The notes: a model not told the origin generated them from the letters alone. A DNA stretch of 64,000 nucleotides from Yoonia sp. I 8.24 (GCF_022096995.1 NZ_JACXGQ010000005.1:62001-126000), one strand, 5' to 3'. Counted from the stretch's first letter, positions 1 through 10,003 are shown. Made by a program: numbers and translations.

Positions 1-71
1 ATGTGCAAAGCTGGAATCGAAAGCGACATTGTTTTGTTACACAAGTTTCATATCTGGGGACGAGAAATTGT

Positions 72-114
72 TTGACTCACGCTCTGTAATTCCAATATTC
101 ATGAAATATGGAAT
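72..114 (+). promoter_or_regulatory. ars promoter with ArsR-type operator overlapping the start codon
   Basis: A TTGACT element (72-77) stands 18 bp before TATTCA (96-101). An inverted repeat spans 89-114, with arms ATTCC/GGAAT and an inner AATATT..AAATAT around CATG. The ATG of the arsR fusion at 108 lies inside the right arm, so transcription would start at about the start codon. This suggests a leaderless mRNA repressed by occupancy of the -10 and start region. The repeat is seen in the sequence; its use as the ArsR site is inferred from position. Confidence 0.6.
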
Positions 115-944
115 CACTACTTACAGATCGTCTTTCGACCCTCAGCCATCCACAGCGCATGGCGGTATTTCGGTTGCTGATGCGTCGATGTCCAGATGCT
201 TTGCCTGCGGGTGAAATCGCAGCGGTGCTTGACCTCAAACCGAGCACGGCATCGGTCTATCTTTCGGCGTTGACGCAAACACAACTGATCACGCAGCAGC
301 GCAAAGGGACGCAACTGCTTTACTCCGTCAATCTGGCAACGGCACGCGATGTTGTTGCCTGCCTTTTCTTCGATTGCTGTCGCGGGCGGGCAGATCTTTG
401 CCCGCCATCATACTCAGATCTTCTAAATGGGCTTCCCAAAATGACTGACAAAAAATTTAACGTGTTGTTCGTGTGTACGGGCAACTCAGCGCGATCCATC
501 TTTGCCGAAACCATTCTGCGGGATATGGCTGGCGATCGATTCACAGCCTATTCGGCTGGCACGATACATCGGTCTGAACTGAACCCGCTTGCGGTAGAAA
601 TGCTTCAGGCGAAAGGTCATGATGTTTTGTCGCTTCGGTCTAAAAATGTAAGCGAATTTCAACAAGACGACGCCCCGCAGATGGATTTTGTTTTTACAGT
701 CTGTGATCAGGCTGCCAACGAAGAATGCCCCACATGGCCCGGTCAACCAATATCAGGGCATTGGGGTATGCCCGACCCGGTAAAGGCTGAAGGCACCGAA
801 GCCGAGAAACGGCTGGTGTTCCATCAGACCTATGGCGCGCTGCATAATCGGTTGCAGTCTTTCACTGCATTGTCACTAGACCTATTGGATCGCGCCGCAT
901 TGCAAAAACAAGTCGATGACATCGGCAAACTTGAACAAGAATAG
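108..944 (+). CDS. ArsR repressor-arsenate reductase (LMW phosphatase type) fusion
   Basis: This is a two-domain protein of 278 aa. Residues 1-95 form an ArsR/SmtB winged helix ([13 protein letters not shown], then recognition helix [12 protein letters not shown]). Residues 115-265 form a low-molecular-weight phosphatase/ArsC domain with the CX5R loop CTGNSAR at 123-129 and the acid motif MPDP at 221-224. It should reduce arsenate to arsenite in the cytoplasm and also sense arsenite to derepress the operon. ArsR and ArsC are usually separate proteins, so the fusion is notable, although ArsR-ArsC fusions are known. No Shine-Dalgarno precedes the ATG, because the operator sits there. The ArsR fold begins within a few residues of Met1, which supports this start. 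The GAPDH gene follows 10 bp downstream. Confidence 0.9.
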   Translation: MESLLTDRLSTLSHPQRMAVFRLLMRRCPDALPAGEIAAVLDLKPSTASVYLSALTQTQLITQQRKGTQLLYSVNLATARDVVACLFFDCCRGRADLCPPSYSDLLNGLPKMTDKKFNVLFVCTGNSARSIFAETILRDMAGDRFTAYSAGTIHRSELNPLAVEMLQAKGHDVLSLRSKNVSEFQQDDAPQMDFVFTVCDQAANEECPTWPGQPISGHWGMPDPVKAEGTEAEKRLVFHQTYGALHNRLQSFTALSLDLLDRAALQKQVDDIGKLEQE

Positions 945-954
945 GGCGATCAAA

Positions 955-1953
955 ATGGTAACTTACGCGTTAAACGGACTTGGCCGCATGGGCAAGCTGG
1001 CCTTGCGCCCGCTGATTGAAAGCGGCGCAGAGATCGCATTTATTAACGATGCGGTGGGCGATCCGGCGATGCACGCGCATTTGTTGGAATTCGATTCAGT
1101 GCATGGGCGTTGGCCCGCAAAATTTGCAACAGATGACGGCGCAATCACCATCGACGGCACGCGTATTCCAGTCACAAGCACCCGCAATTTGACCGATCTG
1201 CCGCTTGACGGTGTGGATGTGGTGATTGACTGCACCGGCGCATTTAAGACAGAGGCCAAGCTCGCCCCATATTTCGCCGCTGGCGTAAAAAAGGTCGTGG
1301 TTTCCGCCCCAGTCAAAGATGGCCCAACCGCGAATATTGTCTATGGCGTCAATGACGACAGCTATGATCCCGCGACCCATAAAATCGTCACCGCCGCAAG
1401 CTGCACCACCAACTGTCTTGCGCCAGTGGTAAAAGTACTGCTGGAAGGGATCGGGATCAAACACGGGTCGATCACGACGATCCATGATGTGACGAACACC
1501 CAGACCATCGTTGATCGGCCCGCAAAAGATATGCGGCGTGCCCGATCGGCCTTAACCAACCTGATCCCAACTACCACCGGGTCAGCGACTGCAATCACAC
1601 TGATTTACCCAGAGTTGGCCGGCAAATTAAACGGCCACGCTGTGCGTGTGCCCCTGTTGAATGCATCTATTACTGACTGTGTGTTTGAAATGGCGCGTGA
1701 AACCACAGCAGAAGAGGTGAATGCTTTGTTCAAAGCTGCCGCTGAAGGCCCGTTGCAAGGAGTTTTGGGCTATGAAACGCGACCTTTAGTGTCATCGGAC
1801 TATACCAATGACAAACGCAGCAGCATCATTGATGCGCCATCCACAATGGTGGTGAATGGCACGCAACTGAAAATCTATGCTTGGTATGACAATGAATATG
1901 GCTACGCACACCGATTGATTGATGTGGCGCTTATGGTCGGTAGCAAGCTGTGA
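955..1953 (+). CDS. ArsJ-associated glyceraldehyde-3-phosphate dehydrogenase
   Basis: The 332-aa protein is a type I GAPDH. It has an N-terminal NAD-binding fold ([15 protein letters not shown]), the catalytic Cys150 in ASCTTNC, His177 in TTIHDVTN, and the C-terminal [11 protein letters not shown] motif. In ars operons this paralogue makes 1-arseno-3-phosphoglycerate from arsenate and glyceraldehyde-3-phosphate, which ArsJ then exports. An in-frame upstream start at 916 would overlap the previous gene by 29 bp. The ATG at 955, after AGGGCGAT, gives the standard GAPDH N terminus and is preferred. The gene overlaps arsJ by 4 bp. The specific arsenical role is inferred from that pairing, while the enzyme family is certain. 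Confidence 0.9.
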   Translation: MVTYALNGLGRMGKLALRPLIESGAEIAFINDAVGDPAMHAHLLEFDSVHGRWPAKFATDDGAITIDGTRIPVTSTRNLTDLPLDGVDVVIDCTGAFKTEAKLAPYFAAGVKKVVVSAPVKDGPTANIVYGVNDDSYDPATHKIVTAASCTTNCLAPVVKVLLEGIGIKHGSITTIHDVTNTQTIVDRPAKDMRRARSALTNLIPTTTGSATAITLIYPELAGKLNGHAVRVPLLNASITDCVFEMARETTAEEVNALFKAAAEGPLQGVLGYETRPLVSSDYTNDKRSSIIDAPSTMVVNGTQLKIYAWYDNEYGYAHRLIDVALMVGSKL

Positions 1954-3215
1954 CACGCCCCACCGGATTTGCCGCCTATATGGTTGTGACCGCTGCTTAT
2001 TGGGCGTTCATGCTGACCGATGGCGCGTTGCGGATGTTGGTGCTTTTGCATTTTCATACGCTCGGATTTTCGCCCGTGCAGCTGGCCTATTTATTCGTGC
2101 TGTATGAAATCGCTGGGGTTGTGACCAACCTGTCTGCGGGCTGGATCGCCGCACGGTTTGGGCTGACGGCGACGCTTTATGCGGGTCTAACATTGCAGGT
2201 TTTGGCGCTGTTGATGCTGGCGCAGCTGAATCCAGCATGGGGGATCACCGCATCTGTTGTGTTCGTTATGTTGGTTCAAGGCCTCTCTGGCGTCGCCAAA
2301 GATCTTGCCAAGATGAGCTCAAAAAGTGCTGTGAAGATCTTGGCACCCAGCGAAGGCGCTGGGCTGTTTCGCTGGGTCGCTGTGCTGACCGGGTCCAAGA
2401 ACGCGGTGAAAGGTGCGGGGTTTTTGCTGGGCGCTGCGGTGCTGGGGCTATTTGGCTTTGTGCCATCTGTGCTGGTCATGGCGGCAATCTTGTTTGTGAT
2501 CTTGATCGGTGCTGTGATCGGAATGCCCACAGGCCTGCCCGTTGGGCGAAAAGATGCGAAATTCACCGAAGTTTGGTCCAAAAATCGCAATATCAACTGG
2601 CTGAGCGTCGCGCGGATGTTCTTATTCGGCGCGCGCGATGTCTGGTTTGTCGTGGGTATTCCGATCTATTTCTATGCTGTTCTGTCTGACGGCAGCCATG
2701 ACGGGAACCGCAATGCCTTCTTTATGATCGGCACATTTATGGCAGTTTGGACGATCCTTTACGGGCTTGTCCAAGGGGTTGCACCGCGCATTTTGCGCGC
2801 GGCAACAAGGTCTGAAAGCGAAATGCTGGCGCTGGCCAAGCGTTGGGTGGCGATGTTGATCGTGGTTCCCACGCTCTTGGCAGCAATGGTCTGGATCACG
2901 CCTACACCATCCAACCCGCTTACCGCGACGATCATCTTGGGCCTGCTGGTATTTGGTGCGATCTTTGCGGTGAATTCATCGCTACATTCTTATCTGATCC
3001 TGAATTTCACCGACGCAAAACGTGTCACGATGGACGTCGGATTTTACTATATGGCGAATGCTGCCGGGCGGTTGATCGGAACGGTTTTGTCAGGGCTGAC
3101 CTATCAAACCGGCGGATTGCCATTGTGTCTTGGCGCCGCCGCCGCAATGATCGGCCTAAGCTGGCTTGGCGTTGCCCAATTGCGCCCCACCCATACCCAA
3201 GAGGCGCAAGCATGA
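1950..3215 (+). CDS. arsJ: organoarsenical efflux MFS transporter ArsJ
   Basis: This is a 421-aa major facilitator protein with about 12 hydrophobic segments. It begins at a GTG inside the GTGA overlap with the GAPDH stop. The N terminus ([26 protein letters not shown]) and the context directly behind a GAPDH gene are diagnostic of ArsJ. ArsJ extrudes 1-arseno-3-phosphoglycerate, which then breaks down to arsenate outside, so the pair gives net arsenate extrusion. The gene overlaps acr3 by 4 bp, so the whole operon appears translationally coupled. Confidence 0.88.
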   Translation: MTRPTGFAAYMVVTAAYWAFMLTDGALRMLVLLHFHTLGFSPVQLAYLFVLYEIAGVVTNLSAGWIAARFGLTATLYAGLTLQVLALLMLAQLNPAWGITASVVFVMLVQGLSGVAKDLAKMSSKSAVKILAPSEGAGLFRWVAVLTGSKNAVKGAGFLLGAAVLGLFGFVPSVLVMAAILFVILIGAVIGMPTGLPVGRKDAKFTEVWSKNRNINWLSVARMFLFGARDVWFVVGIPIYFYAVLSDGSHDGNRNAFFMIGTFMAVWTILYGLVQGVAPRILRAATRSESEMLALAKRWVAMLIVVPTLLAAMVWITPTPSNPLTATIILGLLVFGAIFAVNSSLHSYLILNFTDAKRVTMDVGFYYMANAAGRLIGTVLSGLTYQTGGLPLCLGAAAAMIGLSWLGVAQLRPTHTQEAQA

Positions 3216-4222
3216 ATATCTTTGAAAAATACCTGTCGGTCTGGATCGGCTTGGCCATGGTCGGTGGGATTATTCTGGGCAATATCGCGCCGGGTTTGGT
3301 CAGCGCGGTCGCGGCGGCAGAATTTGCCAGCGTGAACCTTGTCGTTGCGGTGCTGATCTGGGCGATGGTCTATCCGATGATGGTCGGGGTTGATCCAAAA
3401 TCGCTACGCGATGTCGCCAAGCAACCGCGCGGGCTATTCATCACCCTCGTGGTCAATTGGCTGATCAAACCGTTCACGATGGCCTTGTTGGCGGTATTGT
3501 TTTTCAAAAATATCTTTGCGCCTTGGATCCCAGAAGAAGACGCGATGCAATATATCGCGGGATTGATCTTGTTGGGCGCAGCCCCCTGTACCGCGATGGT
3601 TTTTGTCTGGTCGCAACTCACCAAAGGCGATGAGACATATACGCTGCTGCAAGTATCCGTGAACGACCTGATCATGGTCATCGCATTTGCGCCGATTGTT
3701 GCGTTCTTGCTGGGGGTAACTGACATCACGGTACCTTGGTCAACGCTGGTCCTGTCCGTTGTACTCTTTATCGCACTTCCACTTATTGCCGGATTGATCA
3801 CGCGCGCGCGATTGAAATCCGAAACGGCAATCGAAGCGTTTCAAGCCAAGGTGAAACCATATTCCATCGTTGGCTTGATCGTGACAGTGATGATCTTGTT
3901 TGGGCTGCAAGGGCAAGTGATCATTGCGAAACCGCTGATCATCGTGCTGATCGCAGTGCCGATTATTCTGCAAAGCTACGGCATTTTTGCGATTGCTTAT
4001 GCCGCCGCTTTCGCGATGAAAGTCCCGCACCGTATCGCAGCGCCTTGCGCATTGATCGGCACATCAAACTTCTTTGAGCTCGCGGTTGCGGTCGCGATCA
4101 GCCTGTTTGGGCTACATTCCGGTGCGGCGCTTGCAACGGTTGTAGGCGTGCTTGTCGAAGTTCCGGTCATGTTAACGCTTGTCGCTTTTGCAAACAGAAC
4201 CCGCACACGGTTCGCAGCCTGA
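3212..4222 (+). CDS. acr3: ACR3-family arsenite efflux carrier
   Basis: The 336-aa membrane protein has about ten TM segments and is close to the usual 340-350 aa of ACR3 (BASS superfamily). Family signatures include [10 protein letters not shown] and the conserved Cys126 in [14 protein letters not shown], which corresponds to the essential TM4 cysteine of ACR3. It exports arsenite made by the ArsC domain of the first gene. The start is the ATG at 3212 within an ATGA overlap with arsJ. A much longer open frame reaching back to 2843 lies inside arsJ and is not used. No convincing terminator follows, only a weak GCAGC/GCTGC pairing around 4218-4238. Confidence 0.93.
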   Translation: MNIFEKYLSVWIGLAMVGGIILGNIAPGLVSAVAAAEFASVNLVVAVLIWAMVYPMMVGVDPKSLRDVAKQPRGLFITLVVNWLIKPFTMALLAVLFFKNIFAPWIPEEDAMQYIAGLILLGAAPCTAMVFVWSQLTKGDETYTLLQVSVNDLIMVIAFAPIVAFLLGVTDITVPWSTLVLSVVLFIALPLIAGLITRARLKSETAIEAFQAKVKPYSIVGLIVTVMILFGLQGQVIIAKPLIIVLIAVPIILQSYGIFAIAYAAAFAMKVPHRIAAPCALIGTSNFFELAVAVAISLFGLHSGAALATVVGVLVEVPVMLTLVAFANRTRTRFAA

Positions 4223-4577
4223 TTTAATTAAAGCTGCCACTATACGTAACGATTTGAGGCCGCGCCTATCTGTGCAACCTCAGCATCGAGCCCATTCTTT
4301 TTGTGTGATTCTATCGGTATACTTTTAAATATACTTACGAATACCTTCATCCTAAGTGTGTATTTATTATTATATAATTGAATTCCATTAATCCCTTTTG
4401 TAGTTAAAAAATTCGACACTGTATATATTTAAGTCACTGTAATATATACGTGATATTATATTTAGTGACTGCATTATCCATAGAGATACGCCTACTTAAA
4501 GTTGTAAAAATTTTTGTTGAGCGATTAGCCTAACTGATATACTAGTATGACATTCAGGCCTTGGGAGGGGGATTGAA
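4223..4577. other. AT-rich intergenic region between the arsenic and alginate operons
   Basis: This 355-bp stretch has no plausible gene and is much richer in A+T than its neighbours. It contains runs such as TATATATTTAAG, a partly repeated CACTGTA-TATAT motif near 4417-4448, and a 7-bp inverted repeat AGTCACT/AGTGACT (4432-4438 and 4464-4470) around an AT-rich 25-nt centre. The last 65 bp carry the gntR promoter described separately. Confidence 0.6.
4514..4576 (+). promoter_or_regulatory. alginate operon promoter, GntR operator and ribosome binding site
   Basis: TTGTTG (4514-4519) stands 18 bp before TATACT (4538-4543). The perfect 10-bp palindrome ATACTAGTAT (4539-4548) covers that -10 hexamer and has the form expected of a FadR-type GntR operator (GTAT half-sites). 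A very purine-rich Shine-Dalgarno GGGAGGGGG precedes the ATG at 4578. The promoter hexamers are only moderately good. The palindrome is certain, while its assignment to the adjacent GntR is inferred. Confidence 0.5.
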
Positions 4578-5423
4578 ATGTCAGCGCAAATCGCCAATCC
4601 ACCTATGGATATGCCAAGCGCACCGCGCTTGCAGGATTTGCTTGATGGTGTGGCACTTGATGCAACCAAACCGTTGGCCACGCAAATCTATGAATTGCTG
4701 CGTGACTTCATTATTTCAATGAAACTCACCCCCGGCTGCGCCCTGTCCGAAAAGGAGATCGGTGCGCTGCTGAACGCCAGTAAAACGCCCGTACGCGAAG
4801 CCATCATTCGGCTGGAAGGCACAGGGCTGGTCAATATTGTGCCGCAAAGCGGCACCTATGTCGCACCGCTGAATGTTGAAGGGTATCTTTCAGCCTGCTT
4901 CACACGCCTGCACCTTGAAATCGGCGCGGTGCGCGCGGCTGCTGCATCGGAAGGGCGGCACGCATTCGTGCCGATTTTTGACAGCCTTCTGGCCCAACAG
5001 CAAACTGCCTGGGACAACGACGACTTTGAAGCGTTCTTTCATCTCGATGAGGCATTGCACAAAGAATTCTTTCGCGCCGCAAAGGTTCCCGAAGTTTGGG
5101 AAACCATGCGTCGCACGCAGACAGATGTTTACCGCGTGCGCCATCTGCGACGCATTCGTAATATCCGCAATGGCGCAAAGGTTATCGCGGATCACAAGGC
5201 GATTATCGGCGCGATTTTGGACGGCGATGCGGACCGTGCGCAAGCGGCACTGGTAGGACATATTGGTTCGCTTGAAGCGAAGATCAAATCATTGACCGAT
5301 CAGCCAGAGCTGATGCGCACCATAGAAACACTAAACACAGCGCGCCCGCGTTCGCGGCGCAAAAAAACGAACCTGTCGGGCTCCGAACAGGTCACGGAGG
5401 AAGCATGTCAGGCGTCGTACTAG
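4578..5423 (+). CDS. GntR/FadR-type transcriptional regulator of the alginate operon
   Basis: The 281-aa protein has an N-terminal winged helix (about residues 28-95, with LSEKEIGALLNASKTPVREAIIRLEGTGLV) and a C-terminal FCD ligand-binding domain (about 105-230). A basic tail follows (ARPRSRRKKTN). FCD-type GntR proteins usually sense the sugar acid or pathway intermediate whose genes they control. It is the first gene of the operon and its last 19 bp overlap the ABC ATPase gene. It therefore probably autoregulates and controls alginate uptake through the palindrome over its own -10 element. The ligand, possibly DEH or KDG, is not visible in the sequence. Confidence 0.85.
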   Translation: MSAQIANPPMDMPSAPRLQDLLDGVALDATKPLATQIYELLRDFIISMKLTPGCALSEKEIGALLNASKTPVREAIIRLEGTGLVNIVPQSGTYVAPLNVEGYLSACFTRLHLEIGAVRAAAASEGRHAFVPIFDSLLAQQQTAWDNDDFEAFFHLDEALHKEFFRAAKVPEVWETMRRTQTDVYRVRHLRRIRNIRNGAKVIADHKAIIGAILDGDADRAQAALVGHIGSLEAKIKSLTDQPELMRTIETLNTARPRSRRKKTNLSGSEQVTEEACQASY

Positions 5424-6505
5424 AAAAAATCGTCAAGAAATATGGCGCATTTGAAGTTGTCCATGGAATCGACTTGGAGATCGCATCGCAAGAATTTGTG
5501 GTTTTGGTCGGGCCATCGGGCTGCGGCAAATCAACAACCTTACGGATGATCGCTGGGCTTGAAGAGATTTCTGGCGGCACCCTGACAATTGGTGACCGTG
5601 TGATGAACCGCGTCGCCCCCAAAGATCGCGATGTCGCGATGGTGTTCCAAAACTATGCGCTTTACCCGCATTTGTCTGTTTCCGAAAACATCGCCTTTGG
5701 CCTACGCATTCGCAAAGTCAAAAAGGAAGCGATCGCAGAATCCGTGTCAGATGTTGCGGGCATCTTGGGATTGACTGACTACCTTGATCGTCGCCCGGCC
5801 GATCTATCTGGCGGCCAACGTCAACGCGTTGCCATGGGCCGTGCAATCGTTCGCCACCCCGAAGTCTTTTTGTTCGACGAACCACTGTCCAACCTTGATG
5901 CCAAGTTGCGTACGCAGATGCGTGCTGAGATCAAACGCCTTCACAAGCGTTTGGGCGTCACCAGCGTTTACGTGACCCATGATCAGGTCGAAGCCATGAC
6001 ATTGGCTGATCGGATTGTCGTCATGTGCGACGGTCGGATCGAGCAAATCGGCACGCCGATGGATCTGTTTAACAACCCGATCAATACTTTTGTCGCGGGC
6101 TTTATCGGCTCTCCGCCGATGAACCAAATTGATGCAACGCTGGCCTATGATGCCAACGGACCCTTGGCTGAAATCGATGGTGTCTCTGTCCGGCTACCAG
6201 CCATTCCAGGTCTAGAACACAGCGAAGGTCGCAAAATTGTTGTAGGCATGCGCCCCGAACACATGTCGATTGCCCCGATTGATGGCGGCTCAGAATTACC
6301 TGTGACGCTTGATCTGATCGAGACACTAGGATCCGAGGCGCTGCTACATACGATGGTGTCTGACAAACCCTTTGTCGCGAAGGCAGAAACCAACGGCAAA
6401 GCGATGGAACTCGAAGATGTCACCACGCTGAGCATCGCGGCAAGCGACATCAAAGTCTTTGACGGCGAAACGGGCATGGCCTTTGGCCACCCGGGCCCAG
6501 CATAA
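5405..6505 (+). CDS. ABC transporter ATPase, UgpC/MsmX/AlgS type
   Basis: The 366-aa CUT1-type ATPase has Walker A GPSGCGKST (about residues 37-45), signature LSGGQRQRVAMGRA, Walker B VFLFDEPLSNLD, the switch histidine in YVTHD, and a C-terminal TOBE/OB regulatory domain after residue 235. Its length matches Sphingomonas AlgS (about 363 aa). It powers the two permeases downstream. The ATG at 5405 is preceded by GGAGG (5396-5400), a strong ribosome site lying inside the end of gntR. Such ATPases can serve several sugar importers, but the position here points to alginate oligomers. Confidence 0.92.
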   Translation: MSGVVLEKIVKKYGAFEVVHGIDLEIASQEFVVLVGPSGCGKSTTLRMIAGLEEISGGTLTIGDRVMNRVAPKDRDVAMVFQNYALYPHLSVSENIAFGLRIRKVKKEAIAESVSDVAGILGLTDYLDRRPADLSGGQRQRVAMGRAIVRHPEVFLFDEPLSNLDAKLRTQMRAEIKRLHKRLGVTSVYVTHDQVEAMTLADRIVVMCDGRIEQIGTPMDLFNNPINTFVAGFIGSPPMNQIDATLAYDANGPLAEIDGVSVRLPAIPGLEHSEGRKIVVGMRPEHMSIAPIDGGSELPVTLDLIETLGSEALLHTMVSDKPFVAKAETNGKAMELEDVTTLSIAASDIKVFDGETGMAFGHPGPA

Positions 6506-6517
6506 GGCGGCCCGGAT

Positions 6518-7444
6518 ATGGCAGATCACACCAAGAGAATGACCCGGATCGTGGACCATCTACGCGCCAATTGGCAAATTTACGTGCTGTTGGCGCCGAC
6601 AATTATCTGGTTCTTAGTCTTCTTGTATCGCCCTATGTATGGGCTGCAAATTGCGTTCAAGGACTACAGCGTTTTTCGCGGGATCGAGGGTAGCCCTTGG
6701 ATTGGGTTTGAACATTTTCACACTTTGTTTGGTAGTGATCAGTTTATTCGGGCGTTAAAAAACACGGTAATTATCAGCATGCTGACGTTGGTGTTTGGAT
6801 TTCCGATGCCAATCATCTTGGCGCTGATGTTTAACGAGGTTCTGAACCAAACCTACAAGAAGACAGTGCAGACGGTTGTTTACCTGCCGCACTTTATCTC
6901 GACCGTGATTATTTCAGGCATTGTGATTACTGCATTTTCGCCGTCTTCGGGCGTGGTCAACACGGTGCTTGATTGGCTGGGTTTTGATAAGATCTATTTC
7001 TTGACGAAACCCGAATGGTTCCGTCCGATCTTTATCGGATCGGGAATTTGGCAAGAGGCTGGATTTAGCTCCATCGTGTTTTTGGCCGCCATCGCCGGGG
7101 TGAACCCGTCACTGTATGAAAGTGCTGTGGTAGACGGTGCGTCGCGCTGGCAGATGATGTGGAAAATCACCATTCCATCGATCATGCCGACGATCATCAT
7201 TATGCTGATCATTCGCATCGGTAACCTGCTTGAGGTTGGGTTCGAGCTGATCATTTTGCTGTACCAGCCCGCCACCTACCAAACCGCCGATGTCGTGAAC
7301 ACCTACATCTACCGGCAAGGTTTGCAGGTCGGTCAATATGATCTGGCCGCTGCGGCGGGTCTGTTTAACGCCGTTGTTGCCTTTGTTCTGGTGATGACCG
7401 CGAACACAATTTCCAAGCGCTATTCGCGCACATCACTGTGGTAG
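6518..7444 (+). CDS. ABC sugar permease, AlgM1/LplB type
   Basis: The 308-aa inner-membrane protein has about six TM helices. It carries the cytoplasmic EAA loop YESAVVDGASRWQMMWKITI that docks on the ATPase. The N terminus (APTIIWFLVFLYRPMYGLQIAFKDY) is typical of the LplB/YteP/AlgM1 branch of CUT1 permeases, which import oligosaccharides, including oligouronates. It lies 12 bp after the ATPase and 11 bp before the second permease. Confidence 0.9.
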   Translation: MADHTKRMTRIVDHLRANWQIYVLLAPTIIWFLVFLYRPMYGLQIAFKDYSVFRGIEGSPWIGFEHFHTLFGSDQFIRALKNTVIISMLTLVFGFPMPIILALMFNEVLNQTYKKTVQTVVYLPHFISTVIISGIVITAFSPSSGVVNTVLDWLGFDKIYFLTKPEWFRPIFIGSGIWQEAGFSSIVFLAAIAGVNPSLYESAVVDGASRWQMMWKITIPSIMPTIIIMLIIRIGNLLEVGFELIILLYQPATYQTADVVNTYIYRQGLQVGQYDLAAAAGLFNAVVAFVLVMTANTISKRYSRTSLW

Positions 7445-7455
7445 GGGAATAGAAA

Positions 7456-8337
7456 ATGGCGAACATGAATCTCTATTCGCGCGGTGACAAAGGCTTTGTC
7501 ATAGCCAACATGATCTTGATCGGGTTGTTCGCGCTGTCAACGCTGTACCCGTTCATCTACATCGCGTCGCTATCGCTTAGCTCTGGGTTTGCGGCGCAGG
7601 CGGGAACCGTGGTTTTGACACCGGTTGATGTGACCTTTGCCGCCTATGGCAAGGTTCTGTCAGAACCACAGTTCTGGATATCGTATCGCAATACGTTCAT
7701 CTACACGATTGGCGGTACAGTGATGAGCCTGATCATCATCATTCCGGGTGCTTATGCGCTATCGCGCCCCCAACTTTACGGTCGCCGTTTTTGGAACCTG
7801 ATGGTGGCATTCACCATGTGGTTTAACGCGGGACTGATCCCGTTTTTCTTGAACATGCGTGACCTGCACCTGCTGGACAGCTATTTCGGGATCATCATCG
7901 CCTTTGCCTGTAACGCGTTTAATATCATCTTGCTGCGGAACTTTTTCGAAAGCATTCCAAGTTCGTTTGAAGAAGCAGCACGCATGGATGGCGCGAACGA
8001 TTTTCAGGTGCTGCGCAAGGTTTACATCCCGCTGTCTAAACCCGCGATTGCGACCGTCACGCTGTTTTGTATCGTGGCACGCTGGAACGGGTTCTTTTGG
8101 GCGATGGTTCTTTTGCAAGACGAACAGAAGATCCCACTACAGGTCTATCTACGCCACGTCATTACTGAACTTTCAGATGACGAACAATTTGCGGCAACAC
8201 TGATCGACGCACCTTATTCGGTTGATACCGTCACGGCCGCGATTGTTGTCTGCTCCATCATTCCGGTTCTGCTGATCTATCCCTTTGTTCAGAAGTATTT
8301 CAATAAAGGCATCCTTTTGGGAGGGGTGAAAGAGTGA
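7456..8337 (+). CDS. ABC sugar permease, AlgM2/YtcP type
   Basis: This is a 293-aa CUT1 permease, equal in length to Sphingomonas AlgM2 as I recall it. It has six predicted TM helices and the EAA loop FEEAARMDGANDFQVLRKVY followed by IPLSKPAIAT. It pairs with the preceding permease to form the transmembrane channel. The solute-binding gene starts 45 bp downstream with its own GGGAGGT ribosome site. Confidence 0.9.
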   Translation: MANMNLYSRGDKGFVIANMILIGLFALSTLYPFIYIASLSLSSGFAAQAGTVVLTPVDVTFAAYGKVLSEPQFWISYRNTFIYTIGGTVMSLIIIIPGAYALSRPQLYGRRFWNLMVAFTMWFNAGLIPFFLNMRDLHLLDSYFGIIIAFACNAFNIILLRNFFESIPSSFEEAARMDGANDFQVLRKVYIPLSKPAIATVTLFCIVARWNGFFWAMVLLQDEQKIPLQVYLRHVITELSDDEQFAATLIDAPYSVDTVTAAIVVCSIIPVLLIYPFVQKYFNKGILLGGVKE

Positions 8338-8381
8338 TCCGGATAACGACGTCCAACGAAACTGCATAATGGGAGGTAACT

Positions 8382-9929
8382 ATGCGTAAAATGAAACTGG
8401 CTTCGGCCATCTTGATGACCACGGCGATTGCGCCAGTGGCACATGCAGACGGGCATCTGCAAATTGTGGATGAACCGCTCGAGCTGACGATCCACATGCA
8501 CTGGCCGCGCGCACAGGGCTATAACGAAGAATACGCCGTTGAATTGGCTGCCCGAGAAATGACGGGGATTCACCTGATTGACGCGACTTCAGGCAAGAAC
8601 ACAACTGACCACAACGAAGCAATCAACCTGCTATTGGCGACTGGCGATCTGCCTGACATCGTTGGCGGCCACCGGATCAAAGATCCTGTAAACCAATACG
8701 GTCCTGAAGGCGCGTTTGTGCCGCTGAATGATCTCATCGAAGAACACGCCCCGCACATCAAAGCATTCTTTGACGCGCGCCCTGACATCGCCCAAGCGAT
8801 TTCGTCGTGGGATGGCAACATGTACTACATCCCTTATCTGCCGGATGGTAAATTCGGCCGCGCTTACTTCATCCGTCAAGACTGGTTGGACACGCTTGGC
8901 CTAGAACAGCCGCAGGACGTGAACGAACTTTATGACGTGCTTGTTGCGTTCCGCGACAATGATCCAAACGGCAATGGCCTAAAGGATGAAATCCCTATTT
9001 TTCAGCGTCAATGGGAAGAGCTGATCCGCTATGTGACCCTATGGGATGGCCGTTCTAGTGGCTCTGACACCTATCATGACTTTATGGTTGTCGACGGTCA
9101 GTTGCAGCACCCTTACGCGACCGAGGGCTACCGCGACGGCATGGCGCATTTGGCAAAATGGTATGCAGAAGGTCTGATCGATCCAGAAATCTTTACGCGT
9201 GGGTCCAGTTCACGTGATTATCTGTTGTCTGAAAACCTTGGTGGCATGACCCACGATTGGTTCGCGTCAACTTCAGGTTACAACGCGTCGCTTGAAGGTA
9301 CGGTCGAAGGCTTTAACTTTGTGCCTTACCTGCCGCCTGCATCTATCAGCGGTGTGCGTATGGAAGAACACCGCCGCATTCCGTTCAAACCCGACGGTTG
9401 GGCGATCAGCCACACCAATGAAAACGTCGTTGAGACAATCAAATACTTTGATTTCTTCTTCACTGAAGAAGGCCGTTTGCTGTCGAACTTTGGTGTTGAA
9501 GGCGACACATGGAACATGGTCGACGGCGAGCCCGTCTTTACTGACGAAGTTCTGAATGGTGGCATCGCCGTAAACACGCAGATGTACGAAGTCGGCGCAC
9601 AAATCCAGCGTGGCTACTGGCAGGACTACCGCTATGAGTGGCAATGGACTGCAGAAGCCGCCCGTGAAGGGATTGAGCTTTACGACGCGAATGATCTGCT
9701 GATCGACCAGTTCTTGGGCGTGGCGTTCAACGAAGATGAACAGCGCGTCTATGACCGTAACTGGACCCAAATCCAAACCTACATGCTGGAGCGCCAGCAG
9801 GCGTGGATCCTGGGTACTGGCGACATCGAATCTGACTGGGATGACTATGTCGCTCAGCTAGACCGCATGGGCTACAACGACGTGATCGAAGTGATGCAAG
9901 CCGCGTACACACGTCAATACGGCAACTAA
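8382..9929 (+). CDS. periplasmic alginate-oligosaccharide binding protein, AlgQ type
   Basis: The 515-aa exported protein has a Sec signal peptide, with likely cleavage after AHA at residue 22. It is much longer than ordinary sugar-binding proteins and matches the roughly 516-aa AlgQ1/AlgQ2 proteins. Residues 194-203 (DPNGNGLKDE) reproduce the EF-hand-like calcium loop of AlgQ2, with D194, N196, N198, D202 and E203 in the right spacing. It should capture alginate oligomers for the AlgM1/M2-type permeases. The family and calcium loop are visible. Alginate as ligand is inferred from these and from the PL15 lyase next door. Confidence 0.9.
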   Translation: MRKMKLASAILMTTAIAPVAHADGHLQIVDEPLELTIHMHWPRAQGYNEEYAVELAAREMTGIHLIDATSGKNTTDHNEAINLLLATGDLPDIVGGHRIKDPVNQYGPEGAFVPLNDLIEEHAPHIKAFFDARPDIAQAISSWDGNMYYIPYLPDGKFGRAYFIRQDWLDTLGLEQPQDVNELYDVLVAFRDNDPNGNGLKDEIPIFQRQWEELIRYVTLWDGRSSGSDTYHDFMVVDGQLQHPYATEGYRDGMAHLAKWYAEGLIDPEIFTRGSSSRDYLLSENLGGMTHDWFASTSGYNASLEGTVEGFNFVPYLPPASISGVRMEEHRRIPFKPDGWAISHTNENVVETIKYFDFFFTEEGRLLSNFGVEGDTWNMVDGEPVFTDEVLNGGIAVNTQMYEVGAQIQRGYWQDYRYEWQWTAEAAREGIELYDANDLLIDQFLGVAFNEDEQRVYDRNWTQIQTYMLERQQAWILGTGDIESDWDDYVAQLDRMGYNDVIEVMQAAYTRQYGN

Positions 9930-9944
9930 AAACGTTTCCTCCCG

Positions 9945-9973
9945 GACTGTCCGCCACATGTTGGCGGGCAGTC
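9945..9973 (+). terminator. intercistronic stem-loop after the binding-protein gene
   Basis: Arms GACTGTCCGCCA (9945-9956) and TGGCGGGCAGTC (9962-9973) form a 12-bp stem with one wobble pair around a 5-nt loop. No T-run follows, so it is more likely an mRNA stabiliser or partial attenuator that keeps the binding protein more abundant than the downstream enzymes. Confidence 0.6.
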
Positions 9974-10003
9974 TAAACCCTCAGAAGACTAGGACGAATT
10001 TCG

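Noticed and set aside
1..75. 25-codon open frame beginning at base 1
   Set aside because: Very short, no ribosome site visible and no recognisable protein; the region serves as the approach to the ars promoter.
2843..3211. N-terminal extension of acr3
   Set aside because: The extension lies wholly inside arsJ in another frame, and family length fits the ATG at 3212.
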